Origin: Desulfobacteraceae bacterium
Lineage (GTDB): Bacteria > Desulfobacterota > DSM-4660 > Desulfatiglandales > B25-G16
Direction: 5' to 3'
Assembly: GCA_030669265.1 (NCBI GenBank)
Contig: DAOVDY010000054.1
Span: forward strand, 1-6,082
Length of the DNA stretch: 6,082 bases
The notes beneath the pieces are model-generated. The model ran no database searches and was not told the origin of the DNA. It saw only the letters and a program-made list of their open reading frames with translations. Below, one piece after another: positions 1-5,423 of the stretch (position 1 is the first letter of the stretch; each line of letters starts with the position of its first letter). The translations under genes and the position numbers were made by a program.

Positions 1-151
1 GCCCTTGCAATTCAACTGGAATGTATGGAAGGACAAGGGAGATAGGCCTATGTTTTGTGGCCTCTTCGAGTTCCCCCTCAAGTTCTCTGAGATCCCTCTG
101 TTTTAGTCTATGAAATGTTGCTATTTCACCATTTTGAAAAAAATCTGACAT
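1..151 (-). CDS. Probable glycosyltransferase, N-terminal fragment (runs off the left edge)
   Basis: An open frame starts at the ATG complementary to 149-151 and continues for 50 codons to the window edge with no stop. A strong ribosome-binding site, GGAGGGAG, lies 5 nt upstream on the - strand, so this is very likely a true start. The protein begins MSDFFQNGEIATFHRL, continues with a charged helix rich in Glu, Arg and Leu (about residues 17-33), and then has a hydrophobic strand, ISLVLPYIP (about residues 36-44). From memory, this opening resembles glycosyltransferases of the glucosyl-3-phosphoglycerate synthase type found in Desulfobacterota, where the hydrophobic strand would begin the GT-A nucleotide-sugar fold. 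No catalytic motif such as DxD falls inside the window, so the family call is tentative. The gene itself is more secure than its function. Confidence 0.5.
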   Translation of the reverse strand, partial: MSDFFQNGEIATFHRLKQRDLRELEGELEEATKHRPISLVLPYIPVELQG

Positions 152-175
152 TGTTTCTCCCTCCAATCTCCCAAA

Positions 176-205
176 AATATATCCTGTTTAACAAAAGTGG
201 ATCAA
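176..205 (-). promoter_or_regulatory. Candidate sigma70-type promoter for the partial gene at 1-151
   Basis: On the - strand, TTGATC (205-200) is followed after an 18-nt spacer by TATATT (181-176). The expected transcription start, near 169, would leave a leader of about 18 nt that still includes the GGAGGGAG ribosome-binding site. The match to consensus is moderate and the region is AT-rich, so chance is possible. The spacing and position relative to the gene are right. Confidence 0.4.
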
Positions 206-255
206 AAATCAAAGAATACCGGGAGTTAATAGTTGAGTGGTTTAATTGATTTAAT

Positions 256-287
256 AACTTTAGTAACTTTAAACTTTAATTGCTTTA
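256..287. repeat. Short near-tandem AACTTTA repeat
   Basis: AACTTTA occurs three times on the + strand (256-262, 265-271, 272-278) and is followed by a variant, TGCTTTA (281-287). The array lies at the 3' end of the zinc-ribbon gene and overlaps its stop codon. No terminator hairpin is visible. It could be a slippage-generated simple repeat or a remnant of one of the intergenic repeat families seen elsewhere in this window. Confidence 0.5.
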
Positions 288-644
288 GTTATCATTGCTC
301 TTAGTGGAATCAAAGTTATAACCGGCCTTTTTATAATTCTCTAAGGCCCTCTCTTTAAGAAGGTTGTCTTTTGTTTTATGAGAATATTTATCAGCTAACT
401 CTGCGGCATGACTATACAGGCCTGCATTTTCATACTCGGTTATCTTTTTTTCTGTACTGCTATGTTCTGGTGATGGATCAATAACTGCAGCATGACACCA
501 TGAAATAATCTTTTTAACTCTTTTGCCACAATTTGGACAATGAGAAAGGGGTTTTTCATCAACACTCTGGATATACTCAAATACTTCTCTGCACATCATG
601 CACCCTTCTTTAGGAATCTCCGCGTGGTATTCGTAAATAGGCAT
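285..644 (-). CDS. FmdB-family zinc-ribbon protein with helical C-terminal extension
   Basis: This 119-residue protein begins MPIYEY, the hallmark opening of the FmdB (CxxC_CXXC_SSSS-type) zinc-ribbon family. Two CxxC pairs, Cys15/Cys18 and Cys36/Cys39 (the second in HCPNCG), should bind one zinc ion. The first pair sits several residues later than in the usual MPIYEYxCxxC pattern. After the ribbon (residues 1-48) comes a tail of about 70 residues that is charged and predicted helical, including an EYENAGLYSHAAELADKY segment, a type of extension I recall from Desulfobacterota homologues. The name FmdB comes from a putative regulator of formamidase, but the biochemical role of most members is unknown, and I assign none here. 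The ribosome-binding site is weak (AAAGAG about 10 nt before the ATG). The gene is convergent with nothing and divergent from the rplU operon. The family call is firm and the function is not. Confidence 0.8.
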   Translation of the reverse strand: MPIYEYHAEIPKEGCMMCREVFEYIQSVDEKPLSHCPNCGKRVKKIISWCHAAVIDPSPEHSSTEKKITEYENAGLYSHAAELADKYSHKTKDNLLKERALENYKKAGYNFDSTKSNDN

Positions 645-859
645 AGAATCGACACTCTTTATACTAAAATGATGTAATATCTAAAAATTCCTATAATTCA
701 TTGAAATTAAAAATTATTTAGGGGCAACATATTTATTCTATTTGTATTAGATCCAATCTTACTAAGTTTTTTTACCACAAAAGGTCATAATAGTCTACTT
801 TCTATAAAAATAGCTTACGATAACTCAAAATACATGACATTAACAATCACATTACAGGA
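645..859. other. AT-rich intergenic stretch without a recognisable gene
   Basis: This is the left part of the gap between the zinc-ribbon gene and rplU. It is AT-rich, and I see no coding region with a ribosome-binding site, no tRNA-like fold and no clear terminator. It presumably holds the promoter of the zinc-ribbon gene on the - strand. The best match I found there (TTTCAA at 706-701, 17-nt spacer, TAGATA at 683-678) agrees with consensus at only half its positions, so it is not annotated separately. Confidence 0.5.
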
Positions 860-888
860 TTGACATTTTTAGTTTACAGATTTATATA
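860..888 (+). promoter_or_regulatory. Candidate distal promoter upstream of the MITE-like element
   Basis: A perfect TTGACA (860-865) is followed after exactly 17 nt by TATATA (883-888), which matches four of six positions of the -10 consensus. Transcription would start near 895, at the left flank of the repeat element, and run toward rplU about 340 nt away. It may be an older rplU operon promoter pushed away by the insertion, or a chance match in AT-rich DNA. Confidence 0.35.
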
Positions 889-894
889 TAAAAA

Positions 895-906
895 CCTTTT
901 GTATCT
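895..906 (+). repeat. Left copy of a flanking direct repeat (possible target-site duplication)
   Basis: CCTTTTGTATCT directly abuts the left end of the inverted-repeat element. It matches the sequence abutting the right end, CCTTTTTTATCT at 1141-1152, at 11 of 12 positions. The last CT may belong to the element's terminal CTGT, which would make the duplication 10 bp with 9 matches. A direct repeat exactly at both borders is what transposition by staggered cutting leaves behind. Confidence 0.5.
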
Positions 907-1140
907 GTTCACGGGTTCACGGTTCAGAGGTTCAAAGTTGACCAAAAATTTAAACCGTGCATAACTACCATAGCCTTTTATGATCTGAATGATAATGCCT
1001 GACTCACCAACGCTGGCAGTTATGGTTTCATTAAGCACTTCCCAGCCTATGAGCAAGATCAAAGAAAGAAAGGTAACCCGACTCGGCTGAGCTCGTCGCA
1101 GGCTGAACATTGAACCTTTTTCAACCGTGAACGGTTACAG
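905..1140. mobile_element. MITE-like non-coding element with imperfect terminal inverted repeats
   Basis: The left end (905-943) and the reverse complement of the right end (1102-1140) can be aligned over almost 40 nt. Both start CTGT, share GTTCACGGTT exactly, and after a small indel share AGGTTCAA. The ends are built from GTTCACGGTTC-like units, a vocabulary I recall as dispersed intergenic repeats in Desulfobacterota and related genomes. The interior of about 160 bp encodes no transposase, so any movement would depend on an enzyme supplied in trans. The near-identical 12-bp direct repeats at the two borders support insertion. The alternative is a static extragenic palindromic repeat array. 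I do not recognise a named family. Confidence 0.5.
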
Positions 1141-1152
1141 CCTTTTTTATCT
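1141..1152 (+). repeat. Right copy of a flanking direct repeat (possible target-site duplication)
   Basis: CCTTTTTTATCT begins at the base after the right terminal ACAG of the element. It repeats the left flank CCTTTTGTATCT with a single G-to-T difference. The T-run is common in AT-rich DNA, but the paired position at both borders makes coincidence less likely. Confidence 0.5.
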
Positions 1153-1176
1153 ACCCATTTAAGTGAAAGGTTTTTA

Positions 1177-1205
1177 TTGACTTTGATCTACGGTTACGGT
1201 AATTT
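1177..1205 (+). promoter_or_regulatory. Primary promoter of the rplU operon
   Basis: TTGACT (1177-1182) matches five of six -35 positions. After an ideal 17-nt spacer it is followed by TAATTT (1200-1205) as the -10 element. Transcription should start near 1212, giving a leader of about 24 nt that contains the rplU ribosome-binding site, GGAGGG at 1225-1230. The short leader leaves no room for an autoregulatory ribosomal-protein structure. The spacer contains ACGGTTACGG, which resembles the terminal repeat of the neighbouring element. Confidence 0.65.
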
Positions 1206-1235
1206 AAAATTATTCTGAAATATTGGAGGGTTAGA

Positions 1236-1547
1236 ATGTATGCGGTCATCCAAACAGGCGGCAAACAATATAAGGTAAAGCCAGGCGAAGAAGTTAGAGT
1301 TGAAAAATTGGATGGTAAGGTGGGAGATGAGGTCTATTTTGATGATGTGCTGCTTGTCTCTAAAGAGGATAAGGTAACTGTTGGGAGTCCTGTTTTGGAA
1401 AATGCCAGGGTGGCAGCCAAGATTACCAGGCATGGCAGGGGACCAAAGATAGTAGTATTTAAATATAAAAGAAGGAAGGGATACAGGAAGAAACAGGGCC
1501 ACAGGCAAGATTTCACAGGAGTAAAAATAACCGAGATTGAGGCTTAG
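1236..1547 (+). CDS. rplU: 50S ribosomal protein L21
   Basis: The 103-residue product has the usual length of L21, a large-subunit protein that binds 23S rRNA. It opens MYAVIQTGGKQYKV, the conserved start of the family. It carries the basic rRNA-binding signature in residues 70-94, including the KYKRRKGYRKKQGHRQ stretch. The start is fixed by homology and by GGAGGG with a 5-nt gap to the ATG. It is the first gene of the operon, and L21 followed by L27 and Obg is one of the most conserved bacterial gene strings. The promoter at 1177-1205 should drive it. Nothing about the protein is unusual. Confidence 0.98.
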   Translation: MYAVIQTGGKQYKVKPGEEVRVEKLDGKVGDEVYFDDVLLVSKEDKVTVGSPVLENARVAAKITRHGRGPKIVVFKYKRRKGYRKKQGHRQDFTGVKITEIEA

Positions 1548-1563
1548 ATTTTCTTGATAAATA

Positions 1564-1608
1564 CTCATTTCTAGTTACCGGTTAATAAAACGTCTAACGA
1601 GAAATGAG
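1564..1608 (+). repeat. Inverted repeat between rplU and rpmA
   Basis: The arms at 1564-1577 and 1595-1608 pair over 14 positions with one A-G mismatch, around a 17-nt loop. The right arm ends 4 nt before the rpmA ribosome-binding site GGAGA (1613-1617). No T-run follows, so it is not an intrinsic terminator. It could stabilise or process the mRNA between the two ribosomal-protein genes, or be a dispersed repeat that landed in the spacer. Confidence 0.55.
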
Positions 1609-1622
1609 AAAAGGAGACAACA

Positions 1623-1877
1623 ATGGCACACAAAAAAGCAGGTGGTAGCTCCAGGAATGGCAGAGATAGCGCGGGAAAGAGACTGGGTGTAAAAAAATTT
1701 GGCAGCCAGCTTGTTAAAGCCGGCTCAATCATTGTGAGGCAAAGGGGAACGAGTATCCATCCAGGAAATAATGTCGGCCTTGGAAGAGACTACACGCTTT
1801 TTGCAAAAATCAATGGAATAGTTACCTTTGAACGATTGGGTAAATCCAGAAAACAAGTAAGTGTTTATACCCCTTAA
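1623..1877 (+). CDS. rpmA: 50S ribosomal protein L27
   Basis: This 84-residue protein is normal in length for L27, whose N-terminal tail reaches the peptidyl-transferase centre and contacts tRNA. The tail [16 protein letters not shown] is the classic sequence and starts directly at the initiator Met. The organism therefore lacks the N-terminal extension that Firmicutes and some relatives cleave off with the Prp protease. The core motif [16 protein letters not shown] (about residues 54-69) is intact. The start is supported by AAGGAGA 5 nt before the ATG. It lies 75 nt after rplU, with a stem-forming repeat in the gap, and 70 nt before the Obg start. Confidence 0.98.
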   Translation: MAHKKAGGSSRNGRDSAGKRLGVKKFGSQLVKAGSIIVRQRGTSIHPGNNVGLGRDYTLFAKINGIVTFERLGKSRKQVSVYTP

Positions 1878-1888
1878 AAATTAGTCAG

Positions 1889-1943
1889 TAGTCCGTTGTT
1901 TGTTGTCTGTTGCAACGGACTATAAACAATGGACAACAAACAA
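1889..1943 (+). promoter_or_regulatory. Two mutually exclusive hairpins in the obgE leader
   Basis: Hairpin A pairs 1889-1898 (TAGTCCGTTG) with 1913-1922 (CAACGGACTA), a perfect 10-bp stem with a 14-nt loop. Hairpin B pairs 1896-1912 with 1927-1943, a 17-bp stem of which 12 are consecutive Watson-Crick pairs, two are G-U and three are again Watson-Crick, also with a 14-nt loop. They share 1896-1898 and the loop of B contains the 3' arm of A, so only one can form. Hairpin B ends 4 nt before the obgE ATG, in a leader with no clear Shine-Dalgarno sequence. This could be a translational switch or simply a palindromic dispersed repeat. The pairing is seen directly and the function is inferred. Confidence 0.5.
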
Positions 1944-1947
1944 ATAT

Positions 1948-2949
1948 ATGGGATTTATTGACGAGGCCGAGATCACCGTCAAATCAGGTGATGGGGGGGC
2001 TGGTTGTGTAAGCTTTCGGAAAGAGAGATTTGTATCAAAAGGGGGGCCTGATGGTGGGGATGGAGGAAAGGGTGGAAATGTTCTGATCAAGGCCACAAAA
2101 AGACTCTATTCCTTATATGATTTTAGCTCCAGGCGTTATTTTAAGGCCAAAAATGGCAAGCCTGGGAGAGGTAAAAACAGGTCAGGGACAAAAGGCAGGA
2201 GTATCGAAATCCTGGCCCCTATAGGAATTATAGTAAAAGACGGGGAAACAGGAGAACTGCTCGCAGACTTAGTTCACGATAACCAACAGATAGTATTAGT
2301 GAAGGGCGGAGAAGGTGGTAAAGGGAATAAACACTTTACTACCTCAACAAACAGAGCTCCCAGATTTGCCCAAGAGGGTCAACAGGGAAAAGAAAAAAGA
2401 CTTAAACTGGAACTCAAACTCATTGCTGATATAGGTATTATAGGTTTACCCAATGTTGGCAAATCTACCCTTTTATCGCACCTTTCTAATGCACATCCTC
2501 AAATAGCCGACTATCCATTTACCACTCTTGCCCCTAATTTAGGGGTCCTTACTTTTGACGACGAACAATCCATTACTATTGCTGATATCCCAGGCTTGGT
2601 AGAAGGTGCCAGCAATGGCAGAGGTTTAGGGCATAGATTTTTACAGCATATTGAGCGGACCGGGCTTCTTTTGCATATGCTGGATATATATCACCCAAGT
2701 TCTGGAGACATTTTAAAAGATTTTTTTATAGTACAAGAGGAATTAAAACTATCCCATCCATCCCTGATGAAAAAGAATCAGGTGATTGTCCTAAACAAGA
2801 TTGACCTAAAGCCAATCAACAGCAAAGGTATCAAAAAGATTTGTCATTCCTTTAATGACCTAGGCTACGAGTGCCTGGCAATCTCTGCCCTTGCTGGACA
2901 AGGATTAGAGGACCTCAAACAATTACTAAAAAATAAAGCTCTTTCGTAA
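1948..2949 (+). CDS. obgE: GTPase Obg, large-subunit assembly factor
   Basis: Obg is a slow GTPase that binds the 50S subunit during late assembly and links it to the stringent response. The 333-residue product has the glycine-rich Obg fold (about residues 2-158, with repeated GGxGG patterns) followed by a G domain. Its motifs are intact: G1 GLPNVGKS at 166-173, G2 FTT at 191-193, G3 DIPG at 213-216, G4 NKID at 283-286 and G5 SAL at 313-315. The OCT domain found in Bacillus is absent, and the protein ends soon after G5. I chose the ATG at 1948 because MGFIDEAEITVKSGDGG is the conserved start. A TTG at 1900 is in frame but would translate the upstream repeat. Unusually, no good Shine-Dalgarno sequence precedes 1948, and the leader is palindromic. 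Confidence 0.96.
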   Translation: MGFIDEAEITVKSGDGGAGCVSFRKERFVSKGGPDGGDGGKGGNVLIKATKRLYSLYDFSSRRYFKAKNGKPGRGKNRSGTKGRSIEILAPIGIIVKDGETGELLADLVHDNQQIVLVKGGEGGKGNKHFTTSTNRAPRFAQEGQQGKEKRLKLELKLIADIGIIGLPNVGKSTLLSHLSNAHPQIADYPFTTLAPNLGVLTFDDEQSITIADIPGLVEGASNGRGLGHRFLQHIERTGLLLHMLDIYHPSSGDILKDFFIVQEELKLSHPSLMKKNQVIVLNKIDLKPINSKGIKKICHSFNDLGYECLAISALAGQGLEDLKQLLKNKALS

Positions 2950-2966
2950 AAAAGTGCCTAAAGTTT

Positions 2967-3009
2967 AACACAACAAGCCCAACAGACACGGCAAACACAA
3001 AGAACACAA
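2967..3009 (+). other. T-free, CA-rich leader before proB
   Basis: These 43 nt between obgE and proB contain no T on the + strand and consist mainly of A and C, with recurring AACACA, CAACA and CAAACACAA words. No Shine-Dalgarno sequence is present before the proB ATG at 3013; the nearest purine run is AAAGAA at 2999-3004. The mRNA here should be largely unstructured, which can allow ribosome entry without a Shine-Dalgarno. It may also be a degenerate copy of a dispersed intergenic repeat. Confidence 0.45.
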
Positions 3010-3012
3010 TTT

Positions 3013-4152
3013 ATGAAAAATTCAAGGAAAAGTATACTGCAACATGTCAAGAGGGTAGTTGTAAAAATTGGAAGTGGTGTGCTTACAAAAAAAGATGGAT
3101 TAAACCTGGGTTTGATAAACGCCTTGAGTGAAGATATCTGTTACCTTATGGAAAAAAGGGGGCTCGAGATTATCCTTGTATCTTCAGGTGCCATTGCCTC
3201 TGGCCTAAAAAAGATGGGGCTTTCTCAAAGACCACAATCCATTTCTCAACAGCAAGCACTTGCAGCAGTAGGTCAAAGCTCTTTGATGCTTGCTTATGAA
3301 CAGGTTTTCAGAAGTCACGGCCGTAAAGTGGCTCAGATATTAGTTACCAGAGATGACCTCACTAACAGGAAGAGATACCTAAATACTCGAAATACCCTTT
3401 TTACCCTTCTCAATTGGAAGGTTATCCCAATCATTAACGAAAACGATACCGTCGTAGTCGATGAGATAAAATTCGGTGATAACGATAATCTTAGTGCCAT
3501 GATAGCCAATCTTACAAGCGCTCACCTCGTTATCAACTTAACCACTATTGATGGGCTTTTTGATGATGACCCGAGGCTGAATAGCAATGCACACCTCATT
3601 TCTTTGGTCGAAAAGGTAACAAGCAAGATAGAAAAAAAAGCAAGCTCCATTCCAGGTGCCTTAGGAAAAGGTGGCATGGGAAGCAAGGTAAAAGCAGCCA
3701 AGGACGTAGCCATATGTGGGATTCCGACTATTATTAGCAATGGTTTAAAAAAGAACATAATGAGGAAAATCTTTCAAGGGGAGGAAGAGGGAACTCTCTT
3801 TTTACCTCAACCTACCCCGATGCGGAGTCGTAAGCACTGGATTGCCTTTACAAAATCCCCAAAAGGAAGGATAATGGTAGACAGGGGCGCAGAAGATGCC
3901 TTGATAAAGAATGGAAAAAGCTTACTCCCTTCAGGAATACTTGCTGTTTATGGAAAATTTAACCTTGGCAATTCTGTAATGATAATCAATAGGGAGGAAA
4001 AAAGCCTTGCAGTTGGCCTTGTCAATTATCATTCAACAGATGTGGAAAAGATTATGGGACAAAAAAGTTCTAGCATAGAAAAGATCTTAGGATATAAACA
4101 TTATGATGAAGTGGTTCATAAAGATAATCTCGTTTTAATGAATAATCTTTAG
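3013..4152 (+). CDS. proB: Glutamate 5-kinase
   Basis: ProB phosphorylates L-glutamate with ATP to form gamma-glutamyl phosphate, the committed step of proline synthesis in the cytoplasm. The 379-residue protein has the amino-acid-kinase domain (about 10-255) followed by a C-terminal PUA domain (about 277-355), the two-domain layout of E. coli ProB. Visible motifs are VVVKIGSG (15-22), SSGAIASG (57-64), NENDTV (142-147), FGDNDNLSA (154-162) and GMGSKVKAA (221-229), covering the nucleotide and glutamate sites. The start at 3013 places the first motif at the normal distance. Feedback inhibition by proline is usual in the family but cannot be read from the sequence. It sits 63 nt after obgE and is almost contiguous with proA, whose product takes the labile ProB intermediate. 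Confidence 0.97.
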   Translation: MKNSRKSILQHVKRVVVKIGSGVLTKKDGLNLGLINALSEDICYLMEKRGLEIILVSSGAIASGLKKMGLSQRPQSISQQQALAAVGQSSLMLAYEQVFRSHGRKVAQILVTRDDLTNRKRYLNTRNTLFTLLNWKVIPIINENDTVVVDEIKFGDNDNLSAMIANLTSAHLVINLTTIDGLFDDDPRLNSNAHLISLVEKVTSKIEKKASSIPGALGKGGMGSKVKAAKDVAICGIPTIISNGLKKNIMRKIFQGEEEGTLFLPQPTPMRSRKHWIAFTKSPKGRIMVDRGAEDALIKNGKSLLPSGILAVYGKFNLGNSVMIINREEKSLAVGLVNYHSTDVEKIMGQKSSSIEKILGYKHYDEVVHKDNLVLMNNL

Positions 4153-4166
4153 AGGATATGCACGGT

Positions 4167-5423
4167 ATGGACCTTAATACAATGATACAGGCTATGGCAA
4201 AAGATGCCAAGCAATCTGCCAGACTTTTAAGGGTTGCTAAACGAGCAGAAAAGGATGCTGCCTTAGCATTTATGGCAGAGCGAATTCTCTCCAATAAAGA
4301 GGAGATAATTAGGATAAATACAAAGGATATCACATTAGCCAGGGAAAAGGGGTTAAATCCAGCAATGATAGATAGATTAACCCTCGATGAAAAAACAATT
4401 TCCTCAATGATTCATGGATTACAGGAAGTTGCCGCCCTCCCTGATCCAATTGGTGAGGTAACAGGTATGTGGAAAAGGCCAAATGGATTACAGGTCGGCC
4501 AGATCAGGATCCCGCTGGGAGTAATAGGCTTTATTTATGAATCCAGGCCTAATGTAACGGTTGATGCAGCTGCCCTGTGCCTCAAATCAGGTAATGCAGT
4601 GTTACTAAAAGGAGGATCTGAGGCTATACACTCTAATTTAATCCTGAACGAAATTGTATCAGAGGCATTGAAAAAAGCTAATTTGCCAGAAAAATCGATT
4701 CAGGTAATCCCTTTTAAAGAACATGAGGCAGTTGGTATTCTTTTGAGTATGGATGAGTACGTGGATATAATTATTCCCAGGGGTGGCGAGGGTCTTATTT
4801 CCTTTGTAGCTGAAAATTCAAAAATCCCAGTATTAAAGCACTTTAAAGGTGTCTGCCATGTCTATGTAGATGAATTTGCTGATTTACAGATGGCTCGAGA
4901 GATATGTTTTAATGCCAAGGTACAACGACCTGGTGTCTGCAATGCGATGGAAACAATGCTGGTACATAAAAATGTAGCCTCCTCTTTTTTGCCAGGCATG
5001 ATAGAAGATTTCACCAGTGCAGGTGTTGAAATAAGGGCTTGTGAGAATACGCTCAGACTAATTCCTAATCTTATCTTGGCAAAGGATAGTGATTGGCCAG
5101 CCGAGTACTTAGACCTTATCCTGACGGTCAAGATTGTTGAGGACATGGATGAAGCAATGGATCATATTGAAAGATACGGCTCTCATCATACTGAGTCAAT
5201 TGTTACAAATGACTATGGGAGATCGAAAGAATTTCTGGAAAAGGTAGATGCCTCGGTTGTACTGATAAATGCCTCTACTCGATTTAATGATGGCTTTGAG
5301 CTTGGTTTAGGTGCAGAGATCGGGATCAACACATCTAAATTGCATGCTTACGGACCAATGAGTCTCAAGGAGTTGACTACCACAAAATTCATAGTATATG
5401 GATCTGGACAGGTAAGAACGTGA
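4167..5423 (+). CDS. proA: Glutamate-5-semialdehyde dehydrogenase (gamma-glutamyl phosphate reductase)
   Basis: ProA reduces gamma-glutamyl phosphate with NADPH to glutamate-5-semialdehyde, which cyclises spontaneously to the proline precursor pyrroline-5-carboxylate. From this start the protein has 418 residues, the usual length. It belongs to the aldehyde dehydrogenase superfamily. The catalytic cysteine lies in QRPGVCNAMET (Cys258). Other conserved segments are GFIYESRPNVTVDAA, IPRGGEGLI, GSHHTESIVT, NASTRFNDGFELGLGAEIGI and, near the end, ELTTTKFIVYG. Two starts are possible. The ATG at 4158 (421 residues) is only 2 nt from the GAGG core at 4152-4155, too close, whereas the ATG at 4167 is 11 nt away and gives MDLNTMIQAMAKDAKQSAR, a more typical beginning. 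I prefer 4167. The GAGG overlaps the proB stop region, suggesting coupled translation. Confidence 0.96.
   Translation: MDLNTMIQAMAKDAKQSARLLRVAKRAEKDAALAFMAERILSNKEEIIRINTKDITLAREKGLNPAMIDRLTLDEKTISSMIHGLQEVAALPDPIGEVTGMWKRPNGLQVGQIRIPLGVIGFIYESRPNVTVDAAALCLKSGNAVLLKGGSEAIHSNLILNEIVSEALKKANLPEKSIQVIPFKEHEAVGILLSMDEYVDIIIPRGGEGLISFVAENSKIPVLKHFKGVCHVYVDEFADLQMAREICFNAKVQRPGVCNAMETMLVHKNVASSFLPGMIEDFTSAGVEIRACENTLRLIPNLILAKDSDWPAEYLDLILTVKIVEDMDEAMDHIERYGSHHTESIVTNDYGRSKEFLEKVDASVVLINASTRFNDGFELGLGAEIGINTSKLHAYGPMSLKELTTTKFIVYGSGQVRT

Noticed and set aside
874..1110. A 78-residue open frame on the - strand with a short hydrophobic stretch
   Set aside because: It covers most of the MITE-like element. 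Its C-terminal part (EPLNREPVNR) is simply the translated GTTCACGGTTC repeat, no ribosome-binding site is evident, and I do not recognise the protein. It may be a by-product of the element.
1123..1148. A possible intrinsic terminator: AACCG-TGAA-CGGTT followed by a T-run
   Set aside because: The stem is only 5 bp and the T-run starts 6 nt later, so it is too weak. The palindrome is better explained as the right end of the repeat element.
645..1235. A possible small RNA, tRNA or CRISPR-like array in the gap
   Set aside because: There is no cloverleaf and no regularly spaced repeat with unique spacers. The repeated words belong to two inverted ends rather than an array.
1194..1568. A 124-residue open frame on the - strand
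   Set aside because: It lies antisense to rplU, which is unmistakable. The protein resembles no family I know and is a shadow of the basic L21 codons.
1900..1947. An in-frame TTG start adding 16 residues to Obg
   Set aside because: The extra residues translate the palindromic repeat and are not part of the conserved Obg N-terminus, which begins at the ATG at 1948.
3522..3758. A 78-residue open frame antisense to proB
   Set aside because: It is fully contained in the conserved kinase domain of proB on the other strand and has no supporting motif.
4070..4333. An 87-residue open frame antisense to the proB-proA junction
   Set aside because: It overlaps two well-supported genes in antisense and has no family signature.
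4862..5146. A 94-residue open frame antisense to proA
   Set aside because: It covers the conserved catalytic-cysteine region of proA and looks like an antisense shadow.
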